From NCBI GenBank assembly GCA_002280555.1, contig NCEE01000031.1:1-19574 (forward strand): a stretch of 19,574 nt of DNA. Reading direction: 5' to 3'. Made by a program: the position numbers and the translations under genes. The DNA is from Sphingomonas sp. 32-62-10. Lineage in GTDB: Bacteria > Pseudomonadota > Alphaproteobacteria > Sphingomonadales > Sphingomonadaceae. Shown in pieces: positions 13,553 through 19,574 of the stretch. Positions within the stretch are counted from its first letter, which is position 1. Every line of letters starts with the position of its first letter. The notes beneath the pieces were generated by a model. It was not told the DNA's origin. It saw only the letters and a list, made by a program, of their open reading frames with translations, and searched no databases.

Positions 13553-16366
13553 TCAGAAGGTGATGCGGAAACCACCAGCGAAGCGGCGACCAAAGCGCTC
13601 AAATTCGATGGTCTGCACGTCGCTGCGGGGGGTTGGGATCCCCGTTGCCGTCAGCAGATTGCCTGGCTCCGAATAGCGACGGCCCGGCTGGTTGAGCAGG
13701 TTCGTCGCATCGAAATAAACTTCGACATTCTTGGTGATCGCATAACGTGCCGAGACGTCCAGTTCATCGTCACCGGCCCAATAGGTGTCACCGGCATCGG
13801 TGAGATCATCGGCAATGGTGTCGAGATAGGTGCTGCGGTTCTGATATTGCAGGCTGATCGACAGGCCGTATTTCTCGTAATAACCACCGATATTGTAGAT
13901 CAGATCCGACGTGCCTGGCAGCCGTACCCGGCGTGAAGGGATGGTGCCAACCGCTGGCTTGGTCACTTCGCTGTCGTTGGCCGTTACGTTGGCCGTAATA
14001 CCAAAGCCGCCCATCCACTCGGGCAGGCCGAGATCGCTGGTCCATGGTTCGAGCTGGAACTGTGCGGTTGCTTCGACCCCGAACACCCGGCCTTCGCCGC
14101 CATTCGTGATGCCACGGAAGATATACGCCGAACGATCGATTCCGTTGCTGTCGAGCGCGTCAGACCCGAAGGTACGGGATTGCGTGTAGAGCACGTCCCT
14201 GACCTTCTTGTAGTAAGCGCCGACACTGAAATAGCCCTGCGGGCGGACATACCATTCGAAATAGGCGTCGAACCCGTACGCCTTTTCAGGCTTAACCGAG
14301 GGATTGCCACCCGAAATCGTCTGGTTGGGATCATTGATCACGACGTTGGGGCGAAGCTGATCATAATCGGCGCGCGCCGCACCGGTGTTGAATGAGAGCC
14401 GCAGCTTCTTGGTGTCGTCGACATTGTAGTTGAAGTGCAGGCTGGGGAAAAACAGCGTCTGGCTCGATTCAGCAGTGATGAGTCCGGTTGTGGCACCGAT
14501 CGTCGCTGCTGCAATACCGCGGTTCTTCAGATGCTCGATGCGAACGCCACCCAGGATCGAACCCCAGTCATATTTCAGCGTGCCCATCACGAAACCGGCA
14601 AATACCTGCTCGCGCACGTCGTAATTGTTGGCGGTGTTGGGCGTGAACGCAAAGTTTGCGCGCGCGGCATCGGTTACCGTGCGCATCCGGTCCGTATCGA
14701 AATAGCGGAAGGTGTAGCCCAGCGGAATTTTGCCCAGGAAAGCATCGTTCAGCGAGAACTGGTTGTAATCGGTTGGAAGGCCGACGGTGTTGAACTGTGC
14801 GGCGGTGTTCAGCAGGATCTGGTTTTCGTCAGCTACCTTGGTGCGCTGATCGAACTGGAACCCAGCCTTCAACGTCGCTTCACTACCAAACAAGCCGGTT
14901 TCGCGCGATACGACGAGCTTGCCGGTATAGGCCTTGGTGGTGTCGACCGCGTCGAGCACGGTCAGCGACGATGGGGTCTTGGCGAAGCTGTCAATCGCCG
15001 TCACGCGGGTGCCAGCCTGGAAGCGGGTGGGGCCGGTCAGCTGGTTGGTGGTGAACAGCGCCAGCGTGCCACGATTGCGGTTGGTGAAATCATAGCTGAT
15101 CGTGGGGCGCAGCGTGCGGGTGCTGGGGCTGTCAAAGGCCACTTCACCCACGACCGAACGATCATCCTTCGATTCGGTGTAGTTGCCCAGCCACATCAGG
15201 TGCCAGCCATCGGCAAAGTCATGATCGCCTGCGATCGTGTTGGTGAAGATCGACTGGCGGAAGGCGCGCAGCGTTGCGCGCTGGCGGATGTCAACGCCGT
15301 ACACCGTGCCAACCTGCGGGGTGTTGCCGATGCAAACATCGGCATAACCGCTCGTCGTCGGCGTCGGGTTCACCGTGCGAGCGCAGTCGGCGGTGTTGCC
15401 GACGAGGTCGTTCTGGCGGTCGTCAAGATCGAAGCGGTAATTGTCGCGCGCTTCATCGTCGGTGAAGATCGTGTAGATCGACCGAGCCGAAATCGTGTTG
15501 TCCGAGTCCGGCTTGTAATCGAGGCGACCGGAGACCGAATAGTTGCGGCGGGTGAGACGATACAGCTTGTTTTCGGTTTCCTGCGCCCAGAACCGGGTCA
15601 GGTTGCCAGGACGCTGATCCTGCGCGACGCGTTCATAATCGACTTCGAAATTGTCGGTGATCTGCCCGCGTTCGAAATAGCTGCCCGACAACAGGATGCC
15701 GAGTTCGCCACCGCCGACGTTGAACCGCTCTGCCGCGACCAGCGATCCTTCATACTGCTTGCGGCTGCCCAGTTCGGCGACGCCAAAGCCGCCCTTTGCA
15801 GCGATATGGCCGCCCGCATAATCGAATGCCGACCGCGTGATGACGTTGATGTTGCCGGCAACCGTTTCACCCGGCATTTCCGGGGTCACAGCCTTGGAAA
15901 CGATGATCTGTGACGCAATCGCCGAAGGGACCGAATCGAAGCGCGCATCGCGGCCCTCGGGGCTGACGACGTTGATCCCGTCGAACGACAATGTCGTCCA
16001 GTAATTGGGCGTGCCGCGCAAGCTGACATAACGGGCCTGGCCCTGATCGCGCTCGACGCCGACACCGGCCAACCGGCCAACGGCCTGGGCAATGTTCTGG
16101 TCAGGCAAGCGACCAACGCCGTCGGCGGAGATTACCGCGACGAGTGAATCGGATTCTTTCTGCGTCTTCAACGCAGCTTCCTGCGATTCGGCGATCGGGC
16201 GGCTGCCCTTGACGACAATGTCGCCGCTTTCAGTTTCATCAGGAAGCGGTGCGGTGCTGGATTGCGCATAAGCGGAAGTCGCGCTGAAAGCGGCGATGGC
16301 GATGCTGCTCATCAACAGCGTTCGAACGGCAGCAGCCGCCTCGCGGCGGCTATGTCGAATGGTCAT
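13553..16366 (-). CDS. TonB-dependent outer-membrane receptor
   Basis: This is a 937-residue receptor. A signal peptide (about 1-34, ending SAYA) is followed by a TonB-box-like GDIVVKG. The plug domain (about 55-180) shows VISADGVGRLPDQNIAQAVGRLAGVGV, ARYVSLRGTPNYW and AGNINVITRSAFD. The remaining ~750 residues form a long beta-barrel with alternating aromatic strands, ending in a C-terminal Phe (FRITF) as required for outer-membrane assembly. The plug pattern resembles the large Xanthomonas/Caulobacter TonB receptor subfamily that takes up diverse organic compounds. ATG 16366 has GGGGGAA upstream. Its position immediately upstream of the acylase and rut genes, on the same strand, suggests that it imports their substrate (inference). 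Iron siderophore uptake is not excluded. Confidence 0.94.
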   Translation of the reverse strand: MTIRHSRREAAAAVRTLLMSSIAIAAFSATSAYAQSSTAPLPDETESGDIVVKGSRPIAESQEAALKTQKESDSLVAVISADGVGRLPDQNIAQAVGRLAGVGVERDQGQARYVSLRGTPNYWTTLSFDGINVVSPEGRDARFDSVPSAIASQIIVSKAVTPEMPGETVAGNINVITRSAFDYAGGHIAAKGGFGVAELGSRKQYEGSLVAAERFNVGGGELGILLSGSYFERGQITDNFEVDYERVAQDQRPGNLTRFWAQETENKLYRLTRRNYSVSGRLDYKPDSDNTISARSIYTIFTDDEARDNYRFDLDDRQNDLVGNTADCARTVNPTPTTSGYADVCIGNTPQVGTVYGVDIRQRATLRAFRQSIFTNTIAGDHDFADGWHLMWLGNYTESKDDRSVVGEVAFDSPSTRTLRPTISYDFTNRNRGTLALFTTNQLTGPTRFQAGTRVTAIDSFAKTPSSLTVLDAVDTTKAYTGKLVVSRETGLFGSEATLKAGFQFDQRTKVADENQILLNTAAQFNTVGLPTDYNQFSLNDAFLGKIPLGYTFRYFDTDRMRTVTDAARANFAFTPNTANNYDVREQVFAGFVMGTLKYDWGSILGGVRIEHLKNRGIAAATIGATTGLITAESSQTLFFPSLHFNYNVDDTKKLRLSFNTGAARADYDQLRPNVVINDPNQTISGGNPSVKPEKAYGFDAYFEWYVRPQGYFSVGAYYKKVRDVLYTQSRTFGSDALDSNGIDRSAYIFRGITNGGEGRVFGVEATAQFQLEPWTSDLGLPEWMGGFGITANVTANDSEVTKPAVGTIPSRRVRLPGTSDLIYNIGGYYEKYGLSISLQYQNRSTYLDTIADDLTDAGDTYWAGDDELDVSARYAITKNVEVYFDATNLLNQPGRRYSEPGNLLTATGIPTPRSDVQTIEFERFGRRFAGGFRITF

Positions 16367-16505
16367 GATATAATTCCCCCAAGCCCGTCGATCACCGACG
16401 GATGAGGTCCGCTAGCTGCAGAATAAGTCCCTTCGAGTGCCAATCGGTTACGGGAGCGTTACGAAAAAAATTCAGTTTAACATCGACAAATCTGTGGCCC
16501 GAAAG

Positions 16506-16522
16506 TGACACTCTCCGTGTCA
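16506..16522. promoter_or_regulatory. TGACAC-N5-GTGTCA palindrome upstream of the receptor gene
   Basis: A perfect 6-bp-arm inverted repeat (TGACAC TCTCC GTGTCA) overlaps the stop codon of the CoA-transferase-like gene and lies about 140 bp upstream of the receptor ATG. The shape fits a TetR- or GntR-type operator. The absence of a following T-run on the - strand makes a terminator less likely. Confidence 0.35.
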
Positions 16523-17596
16523 GGATGGCGCCAACAGTGCCGCATCGGCGCCGGCAACGGGGGCTGCACGAGGTGACGGCGCCGGGCTTGCCGAAAAACG
16601 TGGCGCAGGGGCCGGCTGAGTCGCCCCGCCAATCGTGATGAATGTCCCGCGTGCCTGATTATGCGGATGCGCTGGCGCCTCAGCCATCGTCAGCACGGGG
16701 GCGAAACACACATCGGTCATTTCCATCAGGGCACACCATTCTGCGCGCGTTTTGGTCGCAAAGATCGCAGCCAGCCGCTCCTTGCGGGCGGGCCAGGCGG
16801 CCTTGTCGAACTGTGCATCAAAAGCCGGATCATCAGCGATGCCCAGTTTCTCCCGGAGCAGCGCATAAAATTGCGGTTCGATCGATCCGATTGCGATCGA
16901 TTTGCCGTCAGCACAGACATAGGTGTCGTAAAAGGGTGCCCCGCCGTCGAGCAGGTTGGTGCCGGGCACGTCGCTGGTGGTACCCTGGGCAAGCATCGCA
17001 TAGCTCATCCCCGCGAGCAGCGCCGATCCGTCCGTCATCGCTGCATCAATCACCTGGCCCGGCGCGCCGTTTTTCACTGCCAGCAATCCCGCGACCATCC
17101 CGAACGCCAGAAACATCGCCCCGCCGCCAAAATCGCCGACATAATTGACGGGTGGCACCGGCTTGCCGCCTGCAACACCGATGGTGTGGAGCACGCCCGA
17201 AAGCGCGATATAGTTGATGTCGTGCCCGGCGGCCTGGGCGTAGGGGCCTGTCTGCCCCCAGCCGGTCATCCGCCCGTAAACGAGCTTGGGGTTCTCAGCG
17301 ATGAGCACATCGGGCCCGAGCCCGAGCCGTTCCATCACGCCGGGTCGAAACCCTTCGATGAGCCCATCCGCGGTGGCGCAGAGGCCCTTGGCAGCCGCGA
17401 GCCCTTCAGCGGTCTTGATATCGAGGATTACCGATTTTCGGTTGCGCGACAGCGCGTCGCGCGGATCGAGCCGGGCACCCGGCCGGTCGATGCGGATCAC
17501 TTCGGCGCCATGATCGCCCAGCATCATCCCGCAAAACGGCCCCGGGCCGATGCCGGCGAATTCGATGATCCGAATGCCCGAAAGCGCGCCTGCCAT
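16520..17596 (-). CDS. Alpha-methylacyl-CoA racemase-like protein (CaiB/BaiF family)
   Basis: This is a 358-residue family III CoA-transferase fold protein of the alpha-methylacyl-CoA racemase type. Features in order are LSGIRIIEFAGIGPGPFCGM, LSRNRKSVILDIK, GFRPGVMERLGLGP, GRMTGWGQTGPYA, GHDINYIALSGVLHTIG, the DFGGGAMFLAFG stretch and DGGAPFYDTYVCADGK. Residues H125, D155 and E240 correspond to the catalytic His-Asp-Glu of the mycobacterial racemase. The enzyme interconverts R- and S-2-methylacyl-CoA esters for beta-oxidation of branched chains or sterol side chains. ATG 17596 is preceded by GGAGCAGGA. It lies 27 bp after the CCA end of tRNA-Arg with no visible terminator, so it may share the tRNA transcript. 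The C-terminal ~30 residues are rich in Pro and Ala. It is not obviously linked to pyrimidine use. Confidence 0.92.
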   Translation of the reverse strand: MAGALSGIRIIEFAGIGPGPFCGMMLGDHGAEVIRIDRPGARLDPRDALSRNRKSVILDIKTAEGLAAAKGLCATADGLIEGFRPGVMERLGLGPDVLIAENPKLVYGRMTGWGQTGPYAQAAGHDINYIALSGVLHTIGVAGGKPVPPVNYVGDFGGGAMFLAFGMVAGLLAVKNGAPGQVIDAAMTDGSALLAGMSYAMLAQGTTSDVPGTNLLDGGAPFYDTYVCADGKSIAIGSIEPQFYALLREKLGIADDPAFDAQFDKAAWPARKERLAAIFATKTRAEWCALMEMTDVCFAPVLTMAEAPAHPHNQARGTFITIGGATQPAPAPRFSASPAPSPRAAPVAGADAALLAPS

Positions 17597-17622
17597 GATC
17601 CTGCTCCCCGTTTTTATAGTCT

Positions 17623-17699
17623 TGGCGCGCCCGGCAGGAGTCGAACCTGCGGCCTCAAGATTAGAAGTCTCGTGCTCTATCCAACTGAGCTACGGGCGC
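17623..17699 (-). tRNA. tRNA-Arg (anticodon TCT)
   Basis: This is a 77-nt cloverleaf including an encoded CCA (17623-17625). The acceptor stem is GCGCCCG with CGGGCGC; the D arm is GCTC-AGTTGGATA-GAGC; the anticodon arm is CGAGA-CTTCTAA-TCTTG with anticodon TCT; the variable loop is AGGCC; the T arm is GCAGG-TTCGACT-CCTGC; the discriminator is G. It reads AGA codons. All stems are perfectly paired. Confidence 0.97.
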
Positions 17700-17778
17700 G
17701 CGCGATACGTCCGTTAGCGCGGATTGCGCGGGGGTGAAACGGGCATCATAAACGTAAGCGGAACAACGGGGGCTATCG

Positions 17779-18510
17779 ATGAGTATCAAGGCAGTGTCGG
17801 CGCGGGATCTGGCGGGTGGACAGCTGCGCTATTTCGATTTCGTGATGGCGGCATTCGTGGCGATCATCCTGCTGTCGAACGTCATCGGCGCAGGCAAGGT
17901 TGCGCAGATCTGGCTGCCGGGCGTGGGATACTGGCCGTTCGGCGCGGGGATTTTATTCTTCCCTATTTCCTATGTGATCGGCGATGTGTTGACCGAGGTG
18001 TACGGCTATGCGCGCGCTCGACGCGTCATTTGGGCGGGGACGGTCGCGGTGTTGTTTATGGCGTTCATGTCGTTCGTCGTGGTCGCGCTGCCGCCCGCAC
18101 CCGACTGGAAGAACCAGGCAGCGTATGAAGTGATTTTCGGCCAGGTGCCACGCATCGTGCTGGCATCAGTCTGCGCGTTCTGGGCAGGCGAGTTCGTCAA
18201 TGCCTTTGTCCTCGCGCGGATGAAGCTTTGGACCGACGGCAAGATGCTGTGGACGCGCACGATCGGATCGACCTTTGCCGGGCAGGGTGTCGACAGCCTG
18301 ATCTTCTATCCGCTTGCCTTCTGGGGCGCGGAGGGCTGGACCAATGATTTGGTGATCAAGGTGCTGATCACGCAGTGGGTGCTTAAGGTCAGTTGGGAAG
18401 TGCTGCTGACGCCACTCACCTATCTCGTCGTCAACTTCCTGAAGGCGCGAGAGGGCGTCGACGTGTTCGACAAGGGCACGAACTTCACCCCGTTCAAGGC
18501 AGCATTGTAG
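17779..18510 (+). CDS. Queuosine precursor transporter, YhhQ/VUT family
   Basis: This 243-residue integral membrane protein has about six hydrophobic helices. Family-typical segments are FDFVMAAFVAIILLSNVIGAG, FPISYVIGDVLTEVYGYARA, CAFWAGEFVNAFVLARMK, TIGSTFAGQGVDSLIFYPLAF and VLKVSWEVLLTPLTYLVVNFLK. The YhhQ family (formerly DUF165) imports preQ0/preQ1, precursors of queuosine in tRNA. ATG 17779 starts after a purine-rich GGAACAACGGGGG. It is divergent from tRNA-Arg with about 80 bp between, which must contain both promoters. A small membrane protein gene follows after 2 nt. Confidence 0.92.
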   Translation: MSIKAVSARDLAGGQLRYFDFVMAAFVAIILLSNVIGAGKVAQIWLPGVGYWPFGAGILFFPISYVIGDVLTEVYGYARARRVIWAGTVAVLFMAFMSFVVVALPPAPDWKNQAAYEVIFGQVPRIVLASVCAFWAGEFVNAFVLARMKLWTDGKMLWTRTIGSTFAGQGVDSLIFYPLAFWGAEGWTNDLVIKVLITQWVLKVSWEVLLTPLTYLVVNFLKAREGVDVFDKGTNFTPFKAAL

Positions 18511-18512
18511 CA

Positions 18513-18860
18513 TTGAGCGCGCTCCAAGTCGCCAAACTCTGGTTGATCGGGGCGACCGGACTCAGCAAAGATGCGCTGCACGTCTATGTTGCGCTGATCC
18601 TGTTTTTCGGTTCGGCGGTTTTGTTCAAATGGTCGTTGGCAGGATGGCGACCTTGGACGGTGGTACTCGTCGCCGCCGTGTCGGGCGAGGCTTGGGATAT
18701 CCGCGATCGGCTGGCCGGTCGCATCGCGATCGATCTACCGGGCGACTGGCACGACATCTGGAACACGATGTTCTGGCCGAGTGTGATATTATTGGTGGCG
18801 CGGACGACGTCAGTGTTCGGTCGATCAGGCTCCGACCGTCTCCAGCAACCCCTCGAATAG
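18513..18860 (+). CDS. Small membrane protein of unknown function
   Basis: This is a 115-residue protein starting at a TTG two nucleotides after the transporter's TAG, probably by translational coupling; no in-frame ATG occurs until late in the gene. It has hydrophobic segments at about 24-40 (VYVALILFFGSAVLFKW), 45-58 (RPWTVVLVAAVSGE) and 85-100. A motif EAWDIRDRLAG comes before the third helix, and WHDIWNTMFWPSVILL is at the third. It resembles small membrane proteins I recall next to other sphingomonad genes, but no function is known. The last 36 bp overlap the 3' end of purQ on the other strand. Confidence 0.65.
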   Translation: MSALQVAKLWLIGATGLSKDALHVYVALILFFGSAVLFKWSLAGWRPWTVVLVAAVSGEAWDIRDRLAGRIAIDLPGDWHDIWNTMFWPSVILLVARTTSVFGRSGSDRLQQPLE

Positions 18861-19493
18861 CCGCCGCCCGTCGTTGCCGCCATGCGCGGCTTCGATGCGG
18901 CGTTCGGGATGGGGCATCAGGCCGAGTACGTTACCGCCTGCATTGAGCACGCCTGCAATCTGCCGTGCGGATCCATTGACGGGTTCGGCATAACGGAACG
19001 CGACGCGGCCTTCGCCCTCGATCCGGTCAAGCGTATCGGCATCGGCGGTGAAGTTACCGTCATGATGCGCGACCGGCATGATCACGCGCTCACCTGCGGC
19101 GTAGCGACTGGAGAAGGCGCTTTGGGCGTTCTCGACCGTCAGCGCGACATCGCGGCAGACAAAATCCAGGCCTTCGTTGCGCATTAAGGCGCCCGGCAGC
19201 AGACCGATTTCAGTCAGCACCTGAAAGCCGTTGCAGATGCCAATCACCGGTACGCCGCGCTCCGCCGCTGCAACGATCGCGGGAATGATCGACGATCGCG
19301 CCGCAATGGCACCGCAGCGCAGATAATCGCCATAGGAAAAGCCGCCGGGCAGGCCGATCATGCCGATGCCGTCAGGCAGAGACGTTTCGCCGTGCCACAC
19401 CATCGTCGGCTTGGTGCCCGTCACGGCTTCAAGCGCGACCGCCAGATCGCGATCGCAGTTTGAGCCGGGAAAAACGATAACCGCGGTTTTCAT
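18825..19493 (-). CDS. purQ: Phosphoribosylformylglycinamidine synthase subunit PurQ (glutaminase)
   Basis: This 222-residue class I glutamine amidotransferase has a nucleophile C87 in the elbow GICNGFQ and a His-Glu pair H195/E197 in LMPHPERR. Other typical segments are VFPGSNCDRD, GLPGGFSYGDYLRCGAIAA and PVAHHDGNF. It supplies ammonia to PurL in the fourth step of de novo purine synthesis, in a PurL-PurQ-PurS complex. ATG 19493 shares its A with the TGA of purS, the normal purS-purQ arrangement; a longer frame to 19550 is the purS overlap and is rejected. Confidence 0.96.
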   Translation of the reverse strand: MKTAVIVFPGSNCDRDLAVALEAVTGTKPTMVWHGETSLPDGIGMIGLPGGFSYGDYLRCGAIAARSSIIPAIVAAAERGVPVIGICNGFQVLTEIGLLPGALMRNEGLDFVCRDVALTVENAQSAFSSRYAAGERVIMPVAHHDGNFTADADTLDRIEGEGRVAFRYAEPVNGSARQIAGVLNAGGNVLGLMPHPERRIEAAHGGNDGRRLFEGLLETVGA

Positions 19494-19574
19494 CACACGC
19501 GCTCGATACGGTAGTTTTCGATAACGGTGTTGGCGAGCAGCTTGCGACACATCTCATCGATCTGCGCGTCATCG
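19493..19574 (-). CDS. purS: PurS subunit, 3' end only
   Basis: The last 26 codons before the TGA at 19493-19495 read DDAQIDEMCRKLLANTVIEN then YRIERV, matching the C-terminus of PurS (MCxKLLANxVIExYRIE). PurS is the small dimeric bridge between PurQ and PurL. The gene runs off the right edge of the window. Confidence 0.9.
   Translation of the reverse strand, partial: DDAQIDEMCRKLLANTVIENYRIERV

Noticed and set aside
14435..15913. 492-codon open frame on the + strand inside the TonB receptor gene
   Set aside because: It is fully antisense to a clear receptor gene, and its translation shows no family motif. Long antisense frames are expected from the codon bias of high-GC DNA.
16440..16470. 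Sigma-54 promoter (TTGGCAC on the - strand upstream of the receptor)
   Set aside because: The GG...GC pairing fails: no TTGC-type -12 element follows at the required spacing.
16661..17737. 358-codon + strand frame opposite the racemase-like gene, running through the tRNA
   Set aside because: It includes antisense tRNA sequence as coding and has no recognisable domain; the opposite strand is clearly coding.
1..19574. CRISPR arrays, rRNA genes, insertion sequences, phage genes
   Set aside because: No regularly spaced direct repeats, rRNA core sequences, transposase or integrase motifs were seen on either strand.

Overview
The window looks like chromosomal DNA from a high-GC alphaproteobacterium, most likely a sphingomonad. 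This rests on overall gene character: a 937-residue TonB-dependent receptor of the kind abundant in Sphingomonadales and Caulobacterales, a membrane-anchored AraC regulator, a GTCACCCCGGACTTG-type inverted repeat as I remember it from Sphingomonas genomes, and a DUF2147-like protein. No 16S or other phylogenetic marker is present, so the genus is inferred.

Left part (1-4404, all + strand): an ATP-grasp open reading frame whose first ~35 codons resemble the C-terminus of an indolepyruvate/2-oxoacid ferredoxin oxidoreductase; a 28-bp-arm inverted repeat; an SfnG/SsuD-like FMNH2-dependent monooxygenase; a membrane AraC regulator; a sterol-desaturase-type di-iron hydroxylase; and a small DUF2147-like protein. 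A stretch from about 4405 to 6142 is clearly more AT-rich than its surroundings. It holds one orphan predicted lipoprotein (276 aa) plus two long gene-free stretches, and it reads as recently acquired DNA.

Centre (6143-17699, all - strand): reading leftward, the order is tRNA-Arg(TCT), an alpha-methylacyl-CoA racemase-like CoA-transferase family protein, a TonB-dependent receptor, a secreted N-terminal-nucleophile acylase (penicillin acylase family), rutB, rutC, rutD, rutA and glutamine-dependent nadE. Acylase-rutB-rutC-rutD-rutA are packed with gaps of 4, 9, -1 and 5 nt, so they almost certainly form one operon; nadE follows after 53 nt. RutA opens the uracil ring, RutB releases carbamate from ureidoacrylate, and RutC and RutD take aminoacrylate to malonic semialdehyde. 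The flavin reductase (RutF), permease (RutG), malonic semialdehyde reductase (RutE) and regulator (RutR) are not in the window. In their place are an outer-membrane receptor and a predicted periplasmic acylase, which suggests (inference) that the cell imports and deacylates an amide-containing pyrimidine or ureide compound before ring cleavage.

Right end (17779-19574): a queuosine-precursor (YhhQ-type) transporter and a small membrane protein on the + strand, converging on purQ and the 3' end of purS on the - strand.

The points most worth a second look are the acylase/TonB-coupled rut operon with its three palindromes at the operon boundary, the oxidoreductase/ATP-grasp chimera at the left edge, and the AT-rich lipoprotein island.
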